Assembly (NCBI RefSeq): GCF_900105245.1
Contig: NZ_FNSZ01000001.1
Coordinates: forward strand, 1,922,001-1,986,000
Length of the DNA: 64,000 nucleotides
Reading direction: 5' to 3'
From: Streptomyces sp. 1222.5
Lineage (GTDB): Bacteria; Actinomycetota; Actinomycetes; Streptomycetales; Streptomycetaceae
The notes beneath the pieces were generated by a model, which was not told where the DNA came from, ran no database searches, and saw nothing but the letters and a program-made list of their open reading frames with translations. Below, piece by piece: positions 44,343-52,405 of the stretch (its first letter is position 1; every line of letters begins with the position of its first letter). Position numbers and translations under genes: made by a program.

Positions 44343-45221
44343 TCACCACCAGTCGTCGTCGCGGCGGTGGTCGGGCTCGTCGGCGCCGAGGGCCTCGGCG
44401 AGGGCGTCGACGATGCCGTCGTCGAGCATCGTGTGCGCCTGGGTGTCGGTGGTGACGCCGAAGCCGGAGTCACCGACGGCCACGCTGACCGTGTACCGCC
44501 CGAGCAGCGAGTAGGTGCGGAAGGCCCACTCGTTGCCGGTGCCCGGTGTCCCGTCCGGGCGCCGCACCTCGGTGGGGGTGCCGTCGGTCTCGAAGCCGAA
44601 GTCGGTGAAGCGGAACTGCATGCCGAGCCCGATGGCCTTGCTGTACGCCTCCTTCAGGGTCCACAGGCGGACCAGCGCGGGGTCGCGGTCCGCCGGTGCC
44701 ATGGCCTCGATCAGCTGCACCTCGCGCGGGGTGCACAGGTGCCGGCCGAGGCCGGCCCCGTACAGGGCGCGGTCGGCGCGCTCGGCGTCCACGCCGATGA
44801 CCGCTCCGGTGGCGAGGCCCACCAGCAGCAGGTCCTCGGTGTGGCTGAGGCTGATCTGCACGCCGTCGTACCCGTGCAGGTACGGCCGCCCCGAGGGGGT
44901 GTAGCCGAGTTCGACCGTCTGCGGCTGCACGCGCAGGGCGGCGCCGGCCGCGAACTTCAGGAGCACCCGGGAGGCGGCGAAGCGGGTGCGCACCTCCGGG
45001 TGGGTCAGGTCCAGGTAGCGGGCCCAGTCGCGGCCGAGGAGGGTACGCAGGCGGGGGCCGCCGGCCCGTTCCGGACGCCAGTGGTCCAGTTGGGCGTACA
45101 GGACGGCGGTGGCGTGCGTCGCGAGGTCACCGCGGACTCTGTTCCAGTCCCCGCGCGGCCCACTGATCATGATCGGTTCCCCGAAGGTCCGGCCCGGGGA
45201 CGCCTTCCCTGGAGCCGTCAT
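44343..45221 (-). CDS. 4'-phosphopantetheinyl transferase (Sfp type)
   Basis: 292 aa. GVDAERADRAL (about residue 140) and WTLKEAYSKAIGLGMQF (about 190) are the Mg/CoA-binding motifs of Sfp-type enzymes. It would convert the island's apo carrier proteins (stand-alone ACPs, PKS ACP, decarboxylase-ACP) to holo form. The start at 45221 has an excellent GGAGGAATTCG site inside the 3' end of the E2-like gene, giving a 95-base overlap; ATG 45170 is possible but less well placed. Confidence 0.93.
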   Translation of the reverse strand: MTAPGKASPGRTFGEPIMISGPRGDWNRVRGDLATHATAVLYAQLDHWRPERAGGPRLRTLLGRDWARYLDLTHPEVRTRFAASRVLLKFAAGAALRVQPQTVELGYTPSGRPYLHGYDGVQISLSHTEDLLLVGLATGAVIGVDAERADRALYGAGLGRHLCTPREVQLIEAMAPADRDPALVRLWTLKEAYSKAIGLGMQFRFTDFGFETDGTPTEVRRPDGTPGTGNEWAFRTYSLLGRYTVSVAVGDSGFGVTTDTQAHTMLDDGIVDALAEALGADEPDHRRDDDWW

Positions 45222-45993
45222 CGAATTCCTCCATGCTGTGTCGGAGATCGCTGAGCACGTCGGCGGCGGTGGCCCCGTCGATCACCCGGTGGTCGAAGGT
45301 GAGTCCGAGCCGCATGACCGGCGCGGGCACGACCTGCCCGGCGCGTACGACGGCCCGGTCGATGATCCGCCCGGCGCACAGGGTGACCGCCGTGCCGCCC
45401 GCCGAGTGGAAGCCGTCGACGTCGCGGTGTCCCAGGGAGCTGACCGAGACGGTGCCGAAGACCTCGGGGCGCCTGCGGGGGCTGCGCAGCGCGGCGGCGA
45501 AGGCCGCGCGGCCGAGCGGCACCGGGAGCCGGCCGAGCATCCGGACGCCCTTGAACTCGGGGAGGGTGCCCGCGTCCGCGCCGCGGAAGCGGTCGACACG
45601 GTCCTGGATCTCCTGCAGCGAGGCACTCTCCAGTCCCGGCACCAGGGCGGAGAGCACGGTGCGTTCGCCGTCCAGGGTGCGGTCGAGGGCGAGCTTCGCG
45701 GTGACCTCGCCGAACCGCAGGGTCCTGGGGCGGCGCAGCGCCGACGGCCAGCCGGGGGCCAGGACCGCGTTGGCCCGGGGGTGGCGGGCGAGGACGCGGC
45801 CGGTGGCGTGCAGCAGGTAGCTGACCACGGAGATACGGGTGCCCTCCGCGCGGGCCGCGGCCCGGTGCTCCTGGATCCGGGTCATGTCGACCTCGGTGTC
45901 CAGGTGCACCGGCCGCTGGTCCGCCGCCCACTCCAGGAAGTACAGGGTGTGGCGGCGGCGCCGTTCGCTGTGCGGGACGGGTGTGCCGCTCAC
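45127..45993 (-). CDS. E2-fold (2-oxoacid dehydrogenase acyltransferase-like) acyltransferase, AbyA4/Agg4-like
   Basis: 288 aa from GTG 45993 (overlap GTGA with the ACP stop). Only the catalytic domain is present, without lipoyl or peripheral-subunit domains. The active-site motif TFDHRVIDGATAADVL near the C-terminus holds the catalytic His and Asp. TRIQEHRAAARAEGTRIS is the usual N-terminal helix. In tetronate pathways Agg4/AbyA4 acetylate the primary alcohol of the hydroxymethyl-tetronate. The flanking ACP, KASIII and hydrolase support that role here. Confidence 0.85.
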   Translation of the reverse strand: MSGTPVPHSERRRRHTLYFLEWAADQRPVHLDTEVDMTRIQEHRAAARAEGTRISVVSYLLHATGRVLARHPRANAVLAPGWPSALRRPRTLRFGEVTAKLALDRTLDGERTVLSALVPGLESASLQEIQDRVDRFRGADAGTLPEFKGVRMLGRLPVPLGRAAFAAALRSPRRRPEVFGTVSVSSLGHRDVDGFHSAGGTAVTLCAGRIIDRAVVRAGQVVPAPVMRLGLTFDHRVIDGATAADVLSDLRHSMEEFDDGSREGVPGPDLRGTDHDQWAARGLEQSPR

Positions 45994-46232
45994 GCGGGGA
46001 CCGCCAGTTCGTAGATCTCCTTGAGGCTGCGGGCCTCCAGCACCCGGCCGACGGGTACGGGGCGGCCGGTGGCCTGTTCCACGGCGGTGACGAGCTTCAG
46101 CAGGTGCAGGGAGTCCCACTCGGGGACCTCGTCGAAGTCGGCGCCGATCTGCTCGTCGGTCAGGGGCAGGCCGAGTTCGTCGCGGACGGTGTCGGCGAAG
46201 TCGTCCAGACTGTACGCGTGTCGGGTGCTCAT
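45990..46232 (-). CDS. Acyl carrier protein, candidate glyceryl-ACP
   Basis: 80 aa from ATG 46232 overlapping the KASIII stop (ATGA). Phosphopantetheine Ser lies in VPEWDSLHLLKLVTAVE; helix 3 region ARSLKEIYELAV closes the fold. Place between KASIII and E2-like genes equals AbyA3/Agg3, the carrier for the glycerol-derived C3 unit made by the FkbH enzyme encoded at 56260-58191. Confidence 0.9.
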   Translation of the reverse strand: MSTRHAYSLDDFADTVRDELGLPLTDEQIGADFDEVPEWDSLHLLKLVTAVEQATGRPVPVGRVLEARSLKEIYELAVPA

Positions 46233-47251
46233 ACCTTCTCCAGGGCGAAGCCGGCCTTGATCCATTTGCTGGACTCGATGGCGACCGCCAGGGCCTTCTG
46301 GCCGGCGGACATGGTCTCCAGGAGCCGTTCGATCTGCAGGAACGGCAGGGCGTTGCCGTTGTTGCCGGTCTCGGCGACGCAGGAGACCTCCGTGGCCGTC
46401 GGCACGTCGAGCTGTTCGGTGATCTTCCGGGTCATGCGGCCGGACAGCTGCGGGGGCAGCAGATAGTCCAGTTCGGCGGCGTCCCAGCCGAGTTCACCGA
46501 GGAGTTCCCAGAGGATCTCCACGGCCATGACGGGCACCTGCTCCTCGATGGCCTTGTAGTCCTCGGTGAGAGCCTGGCGGTCGTCGAAGCGGTCGGCGAG
46601 GCCGAACCACTCGATGACCTGGCCGGCTTTGCGCCCCAGCCCGGTGAAACGGTTCAGCACCTGCTTGACCGCCACCTGTTCGCCGCGCGGCTCGTCGGTG
46701 AGCACGGCGGCCCCCGCCCCGTCCCCGAACAGGACGAAGTTGACGAGGTCGCTGGGCGCGGCCTTGGACAGGTCGCGGTTCAGGTCGAGGTGCTTGCTGC
46801 ACACGTCACCGCCGATGACCAGGCCGGTGCGGTACTCCCCGGAGGCGATGAGGGTACGGCCGAGGCTCAGCGCCTGCACCGCGCCCGCGCAGCCCGACTG
46901 CAGCTGGAACGTGGGTACCTGGTCGATGCCGAGCTGGTCGGTCACGTTGTTCACGGTGGCCGGCATCAGCGTGTCCGGGGTGGCGGTGCCCAGCACCACG
47001 AACTCGATGTCGGCGAGGTCGGCCCCGGACGCCTTCACCGCCCGTTCGGCCGCGCGGGCGCACAGGTCGGCCAGCGACCAGCGGACCTCACCGGTCGTCA
47101 GGTCGCGGGCGAAGTGCCGGGTCCGGGTGCCGATGAACACCTCGATCCATTCCTCGTTGGCTCCGAGCACCTTGGCCAGTTCGGCGTTGCCGACCGGGTC
47201 GCCGGGCAGCGCGGTCCCGACGGAGGCGAGATACACCTGGTTGTCGGTCAT
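46229..47251 (-). CDS. KASIII-like protein, candidate tetronate-forming synthase (AbyA1/RkD-like)
   Basis: 340-aa thiolase-fold protein. Nucleophile Cys121 in FQLQSGCAGAVQAL and Asn in ETGNNGNALPF (about 297-300) are present, but the FabH motif PHQAN is replaced by PPQLS (266-270), so the usual catalytic His is missing. In tetronate biosynthesis such a protein joins a beta-ketoacyl chain to glyceryl-ACP, forming the C-C and C-O bonds of the ring. Four-base overlaps with both the PKS gene upstream and the ACP gene downstream put it precisely between those partners. Confidence 0.85.
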   Translation of the reverse strand: MTDNQVYLASVGTALPGDPVGNAELAKVLGANEEWIEVFIGTRTRHFARDLTTGEVRWSLADLCARAAERAVKASGADLADIEFVVLGTATPDTLMPATVNNVTDQLGIDQVPTFQLQSGCAGAVQALSLGRTLIASGEYRTGLVIGGDVCSKHLDLNRDLSKAAPSDLVNFVLFGDGAGAAVLTDEPRGEQVAVKQVLNRFTGLGRKAGQVIEWFGLADRFDDRQALTEDYKAIEEQVPVMAVEILWELLGELGWDAAELDYLLPPQLSGRMTRKITEQLDVPTATEVSCVAETGNNGNALPFLQIERLLETMSAGQKALAVAIESSKWIKAGFALEKV

Positions 47252-50200
47252 GCCGTCCTCTCCTCGACAGGGGCGGATGCGGTTCCGCAGTGGTCCCGCA
47301 GGAAGTCCACGAGGTCCCCGACCGAGGCCAGCTTGGGCAGCAGGTCCTGCACGGTCAGCGTGGCGACGGCGGGCAGTCGCTCCTCGATGCGGCCCTTCAG
47401 TTCCATGACCATCACGGAGTCGAAGCCGAGGTCCTCGTAGAGCCGCAGGTACGGGCTGAGTTCGTGGGTCTCGTAGCCGCCGACCTGGCCGATGGCCTCC
47501 AGGGCGGCCTCGGTCACCGGATCGCCGGGAGCCGGGCGCTCCAGGGTGAGCACGCCCGTGCCGGCCGGTTCGCGTTCCGCGGCCGGCGCGCTCTCGCGGG
47601 CCGCGGTGGACGGCAGTTCGGCGAGCGGCGCGTCGTGGCGGGCGCGGACGGGTCCGCCGCGGGTCCAGTAGCGGTGGGCGTCGCTGAAGACGTAGGGCGG
47701 CAGCCGGTACGCGGTCCGGTCCCGCTCCTCGTACACGGCGTCCCAGTCGGGGGTGACTCCGCCCCGGTACAGCTCGGCGAGCGCGTCCGCGAGGTCCCGG
47801 CCGGCGGAGTCCTCGCCGCGCACCGGCAGGACGAACGCGGGCCGGGCTCCGGGGGCGGCCCGCGGCAGCTTGCGGGCCATCGAGGACAGCACGGGTGACG
47901 GCCCGATCTCCACGGCGTGGGTCGGTCCCGCCGCCAGCAGTCCGGCGGCCGCGTCCGCGAAGAGCACCGGACGGCGGACGTGCGCCACCCAGTAGTCGGC
48001 GTCCATCGGCTCGTCGTCCAGCACCCTGCCGTACAGGGTCGAGTACAGCGGCAGCCGGGGCGTACCCCCGCCGACCTCGCGGGCGATCTCCGCGAACTCC
48101 TCCAGCATCGGGTCCATGAGGTACGAGTGGAACGCGTGCGACACCCGCAGCGTCCGGGTGCGTATCCCGTCCCGGTCGAGTTCCTTGTCGATGCGCCGCA
48201 GTGCCGCCAGCTCGCCGGACAGCACCGTGGCGCGCGGGCCGTTGACGACGGCGACACCGACGTGCGGCTCGGCCGCGAGGCGCTCCTCCAGTTCCTCGCG
48301 GCCCGCCAGGACGGCCAGCATGCCGCCGCCGTCGGGCAGCCGCTGCATGAGCGCGCCGCGGGCGGCGATCAGCCGGGCGGCGTCCTCCAGCGGGAACACC
48401 CCGGCCAGGCAGGCCGCCGCGTACTCGCCGACGCTGTGGCCGAGCAGCAGGTCCGGGCGCACACCGAGCTCCCCGAGGGTACGGCCGAGCGCGTAGCCGA
48501 CGGCGAACAGCGCGGGCTGCGCCCACCGGGTGCGGTGCACGGACTCGTCGCCGCCGAGCAGCAGGTCGCGTACCGACTCCCCGGTGTGCGGGAGCAGGGC
48601 CGCGTCGGCCTCGTCGAGGAAGCGGCGGTAGAGGGGCGAGTCCCGGTGGAGGCCCGCCGTCATGCGCGGGTACTGGGAGCCCTGGCCGGTGAAGAGGAAC
48701 GCGGTGCGCGGCCGGGCGCCGGGCGCCCCGGTCAGCCGGGCCAGCAGATCCGGGTCGGCGGCGGCCGCGCGGAGCCGCTCGACGAGGGCGTCGGTGTCCC
48801 CCGCGGACACCGCGAAACGGTAGCGGTGTCCGGCCTTGACCCGGTTGGAGGTCCAGGCGACGGGCCCGAGCGGCGCCCGGCGCGCGGCCAGCGCCTCGGA
48901 CTGCGCGAGCAGGTTGCGGCGCAGCGCGTCGGGTGCCGGGGCGGACAGGGTGAAGACGCCGGTGCCGATCCCGGTGGTGTCGCCGGCCGGTTCCGGGCGC
49001 GGGCGGGCGGACTGCGGCGGCGCGGACTCCAGCACGGCGTGGGCGTTGGTGCCGCCCATGCCGAAGCTGCTGAGGCCGGCCACAGAGGTGCCGCGCGGCA
49101 GCCGCAGCGGGGCCTTGAGCAGCCGCAGCCCCTTCTGGCGCAGACCCAGCTGCTCGTTCTCCTTGGCCGAGAACCGGCTGGCCGGCACGGTGCGGTGGTG
49201 CAGGGACAGGGCCACCTTGATGAGCCCGGCGATACCGGCCGCGCCCTCGGTGTGGCCCAGGTTTCCCTTGACCGAGCCCAGCGCCATCGGCTTGGCGGAG
49301 CGGCCGGCGTGGTGGTGGCCCAGGGCGGCGGCCTCCATCATGTCGCCGAGCGCGGTGCCGGTGCCGTGTCCCTCGGTGAAGGCGACGTCGGCCGGCTCGA
49401 CGCCGGCGCGCCGGTAGGCGGCCGCGATGACGTCCTGCTGGGCCCAGCGGTTGGGTGCGGTCAGCCCGTTGCTGCGGCCGTCCTGGTTGACCGCGGTGCC
49501 GCGGACGACGGCGTAGATCTGCTGGCCGTCCGCGAGCGCGTCCTCCAGGCGGCGCAGCACCACCGCGCCGACGCCCTCGCCGCGGCCGATGCCGTCGGCC
49601 TGGGCGCTGAACGGCTTGCACCGTCCGTCGGGCGCGGAGAGCCCGGCCTGGGTGTAGAAGATCGACAGGGCGGGGGTGAGCGCCACGTTCACGCCGGCGG
49701 CGATCGCGTAGTCGCACTCCCCCGACAGCAGGGCGTTGCCCGCCAGGTGCACGGCGACCAGGGACGACGAGCAGGCGGTGTCGACGGCGAGGCTCGGGCC
49801 CTTGAGGTCGAGGTGGTAGGAGATCCGGTTGGCCGTCATGCAGTAGCCGTTGCCGGAGCCGGCCTGGGCGGTGACGTGGTCGTAGTCGGTGAGGTGCAGC
49901 TGGGCCCACTCGTTGCCCATGATGCCGACGAAGACGCCGGTCGCGGTGCCGGCGAGCCGCTGGGGCGGCAGGCCGGCGTCCTCGACGGCCCGCCAGGCGC
50001 ACTGCAGCAGCAGGCGCTGCTGCGGGTCCATGGCGGCCGCCTCGCGGGGCGAGATGGTGAAGAACTCGTTGTCGAACGCGTCGGGGTCGTCGATGAAGCC
50101 GCCCTGGGTGGTGTTGCTGCGCCCCTCGGCCTGGGTGGCCGAGTGGAACTCCTTGGCGGCCCACCGCTGTTCGGGGACGGTGCCGACGCCGTCCCCCGAG

Positions 50201-50283
50201 CGCATGAGCAGGTCCCAGTAGGCGCCCGGATCGGGCGCCCCCGGGAACCGGCAGTCGATGCCGACGATGGCGATCCGGTCCAT
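47248..50283 (-). CDS. Type I polyketide synthase, single KS-AT-ACP module
   Basis: 1011 aa from ATG 50283. The KS (about 1-425) has Cys171 in VDTACSSSLVAVH, EGHGTGT and KGNLGHTEGAAG. The AT (about 510-800) has GHSVGEYAAA and the HAFH specificity motif that in established PKS rules indicates malonyl-CoA. The ACP (about 915-990) has LGFDSVMVMELKGR. No KR, DH, ER or TE is present. It would extend an acyl-ACP once and leave a beta-keto thioester, the form needed for acyltetronate closure by the next gene product. It overlaps its neighbours by 1 and 4 bases. Confidence 0.94.
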   Translation of the reverse strand: MDRIAIVGIDCRFPGAPDPGAYWDLLMRSGDGVGTVPEQRWAAKEFHSATQAEGRSNTTQGGFIDDPDAFDNEFFTISPREAAAMDPQQRLLLQCAWRAVEDAGLPPQRLAGTATGVFVGIMGNEWAQLHLTDYDHVTAQAGSGNGYCMTANRISYHLDLKGPSLAVDTACSSSLVAVHLAGNALLSGECDYAIAAGVNVALTPALSIFYTQAGLSAPDGRCKPFSAQADGIGRGEGVGAVVLRRLEDALADGQQIYAVVRGTAVNQDGRSNGLTAPNRWAQQDVIAAAYRRAGVEPADVAFTEGHGTGTALGDMMEAAALGHHHAGRSAKPMALGSVKGNLGHTEGAAGIAGLIKVALSLHHRTVPASRFSAKENEQLGLRQKGLRLLKAPLRLPRGTSVAGLSSFGMGGTNAHAVLESAPPQSARPRPEPAGDTTGIGTGVFTLSAPAPDALRRNLLAQSEALAARRAPLGPVAWTSNRVKAGHRYRFAVSAGDTDALVERLRAAAADPDLLARLTGAPGARPRTAFLFTGQGSQYPRMTAGLHRDSPLYRRFLDEADAALLPHTGESVRDLLLGGDESVHRTRWAQPALFAVGYALGRTLGELGVRPDLLLGHSVGEYAAACLAGVFPLEDAARLIAARGALMQRLPDGGGMLAVLAGREELEERLAAEPHVGVAVVNGPRATVLSGELAALRRIDKELDRDGIRTRTLRVSHAFHSYLMDPMLEEFAEIAREVGGGTPRLPLYSTLYGRVLDDEPMDADYWVAHVRRPVLFADAAAGLLAAGPTHAVEIGPSPVLSSMARKLPRAAPGARPAFVLPVRGEDSAGRDLADALAELYRGGVTPDWDAVYEERDRTAYRLPPYVFSDAHRYWTRGGPVRARHDAPLAELPSTAARESAPAAEREPAGTGVLTLERPAPGDPVTEAALEAIGQVGGYETHELSPYLRLYEDLGFDSVMVMELKGRIEERLPAVATLTVQDLLPKLASVGDLVDFLRDHCGTASAPVEERTA

Positions 50284-50561
50284 CAGCTCGCCGCCGCCTC
50301 GGTGGCCAGGCTCTCCGCGAGGTGGGCGGCGAGCGCCTGGACGGTCGGGTAGTCCCAGGCGACGGTGGGTTCGAGGACCAGGTCGAAGTCCTCCTCGATG
50401 TCGCCGCACAGGCTGAGCGCGGCCACCGAGTCCAGGCCGTACTCGGCGAGCGGCACGACCGGGTCGATCTCCTCGGGCCGGCGCTTGAGGTAGAGGGCGA
50501 TGCGGTCGGACAGCCACGCGGTCAGCTCGTCGGCGGTGCGTCCGGTGGTGGGAACGGCCAT
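50283..50561 (-). CDS. Acyl carrier protein, probable FAAL partner
   Basis: 92 aa from ATG 50561, with CTCTCCGAGGAGCAC before it. LAEYGLDSVAALSLCGDIEE carries the phosphopantetheine Ser, and the strongly acidic helix after it is typical of ACPs loaded by fatty-acyl-AMP ligases. It sits between the dehydrogenase genes and the PKS, suggesting that it presents the fatty chain first to desaturating enzymes and then to the KS. Confidence 0.92.
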   Translation of the reverse strand: MAVPTTGRTADELTAWLSDRIALYLKRRPEEIDPVVPLAEYGLDSVAALSLCGDIEEDFDLVLEPTVAWDYPTVQALAAHLAESLATEAAAS

Positions 50562-50611
50562 GATGTGCTCCTCGGAGAGGGTCTGACGGTGCGTGCGCAC
50601 CGGCGGCGGGG

Positions 50612-52396
50612 TCAGCCGGCCAGCGGGGCGTTGTAGAGGTCGTAGCTGCGTGTCTCGTCGAAGCGGCGGAGCACCTCGTCGTGCAGCCGCTGCTCGCAGG
50701 AGTCGGGCAGGTCGGGCAGCTGGAGGCCGAGCCGTCGGCCCAGCCGGTGCAGTGCGGCGGCGAGCCAGGCCGGATCGGCCAGGAAGGGGTCGGTGTCGCC
50801 CTGGGCCTGCTGCCACACACCGATCACGGAGGCGGCGGCGAGCACCACCGCGTACCGGTCGGCGAGGGCGAAGGCGGCGGGGCTGGCGAGGGCGGTCCGG
50901 TCCTGGGGGGCGAGGTTCAGGCCCTGCTCCTGGAGCCGGCGCAGCTCGTCCATGAAACGCAGGGCGATGCCGTGCGCCGCGCGTTCCTCGGGGCTGCCGC
51001 TGGGCAGTCGGTCGACCGCGGCGACCAGGGTGGCGCTCAGTCCGTCCCGGCCGCTCGCCAGGGTGAGCCGGTCGAACGGGATGCCGGGCAGGTCCTCGCG
51101 CGGCCGGAACACGGTGGCGGGCGCCGGTTCGTCGCGGAACCAGGAGCGCCGGGCGAGCCGGGACAGCTGCGGGATGATCGTGGCCTGGCAGGCCGCGGAA
51201 CCGGCGTGGCCGAGACTGAGCACCGGCAGGTCGCGCACGTGCTTCTGGAAGATCCCGAACTCGCCCTCGCGGACGTAGAAGCGGGCACCGAGCACGATGG
51301 ACAGGTCGTACATCGCGTCGGTGAGCATCTTGGGCACCAGGTACTTCACCGCGGCCGCGTAGACGCTGGTCTCCTCCGGCAGCACGTGCACCGCGCGGGT
51401 CGCGGCCAGCGACAGGCTGTCGCTGATCAGCAGGTCGAGGAAGGTGTTCGCGAGGGTCGACCGGGCGTGCGGGATGTCCATCACGGACTTGCGGTACAGC
51501 TGCCTGCCGAGTGCGAAGCCGACGACGGTGCGCAGGGCGGTGTCGGTGGCGCCGATCGCCATGCCGGGGACGGCGCTGCGGGTGATCTGGAAGGCCCGCA
51601 GGGCCAGTTCGACGCCCTTGCCCTCCTCGCCGACCAGCGCGGAGGCCGGTACCGGGCAGTCGGTGAAGTCCAGGCCCGACAGGTGGCAGCCGCGCACGCC
51701 GACCGCGTCGTAGCGCGGCAGGACCTGGAAGCGGTCCTGGTCGAGGCCGGCCCGTTCGGCGAACACCACGGAGTGGCTGCGGCTGCCGGGGGCCGGGCTG
51801 GTACGGCTGAACAGCACCCAGGCGGCGGCGCGGTCGGCGTTGTTGATGACCTGCTTGGCGCCGTTGAGGAGATAGCCGCCGTCGGCCGGGCGGGCCTGGA
51901 ACTCGTTGCGCACGAAGTCGTTGCCGTGCGCCAGTTCGTGGTAGGCGACGGAGACCTTCTGCCCGTCGAGCAGCAGCTCCGCGAGGCGCCCGCGCTGCTC
52001 GGCGGTGCCCGAGCTCCACACGTTGACGGCGGCCATGAACGAGGTCACGCCGTAGCCGAGGCCGAGCGCGATGTCACGCCGGAAGACCTGCCGCAGCACG
52101 CGGACCAGGGTGTCGATCCGCTCCAGCCGTCCGCCGTGCTCCGGCGGCACGAAGTCGGCGTTGAGGACCAGTTCGTCCAGGGCCCGCTCGCCGGCCTCGG
52201 ACAGCTCGGCGCGCTCGTCGGCCTCCAGCAGTCTGGCGTACGACAGTTCGCCGCGCTCGTCCGTGGGGTCGCCGAGCCGGCGCTCCAGCTCGGCGATGCG
52301 GGCGACGACCCGCTCCTCCTGGCCGCCGGGCGGGTGCGGTCCGGGTCCGGGGGCGGGCGCTCCGTGCGGCCCGGGGGCCGCGGTACCGATCAGCAT
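50612..52396 (-). CDS. Acyl-CoA dehydrogenase-like protein 1 (altered catalytic loop)
   Basis: 594 aa, longer than ordinary ACADs (about 380-400), with extra N- and C-terminal helices. Flavin-contact motifs are recognisable: VAYHELAHGNDFVRNEF, GYLLNGAKQVINNADRAA and LDFTDCPVPASALVGEEGKG. The C-terminal loop that is YEGTSEIQ in typical family members reads LGHAGSAACQA here, so the expected Glu base is a His. It may act on ACP-bound chains using another base, or form a non-catalytic partner of the next protein. It starts at ATG 52396, nine bases after the stop of its sister gene. Confidence 0.82.
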   Translation of the reverse strand: MLIGTAAPGPHGAPAPGPGPHPPGGQEERVVARIAELERRLGDPTDERGELSYARLLEADERAELSEAGERALDELVLNADFVPPEHGGRLERIDTLVRVLRQVFRRDIALGLGYGVTSFMAAVNVWSSGTAEQRGRLAELLLDGQKVSVAYHELAHGNDFVRNEFQARPADGGYLLNGAKQVINNADRAAAWVLFSRTSPAPGSRSHSVVFAERAGLDQDRFQVLPRYDAVGVRGCHLSGLDFTDCPVPASALVGEEGKGVELALRAFQITRSAVPGMAIGATDTALRTVVGFALGRQLYRKSVMDIPHARSTLANTFLDLLISDSLSLAATRAVHVLPEETSVYAAAVKYLVPKMLTDAMYDLSIVLGARFYVREGEFGIFQKHVRDLPVLSLGHAGSAACQATIIPQLSRLARRSWFRDEPAPATVFRPREDLPGIPFDRLTLASGRDGLSATLVAAVDRLPSGSPEERAAHGIALRFMDELRRLQEQGLNLAPQDRTALASPAAFALADRYAVVLAAASVIGVWQQAQGDTDPFLADPAWLAAALHRLGRRLGLQLPDLPDSCEQRLHDEVLRRFDETRSYDLYNAPLAG

Positions 52397-52405
52397 GGCG
52401 TCCTC

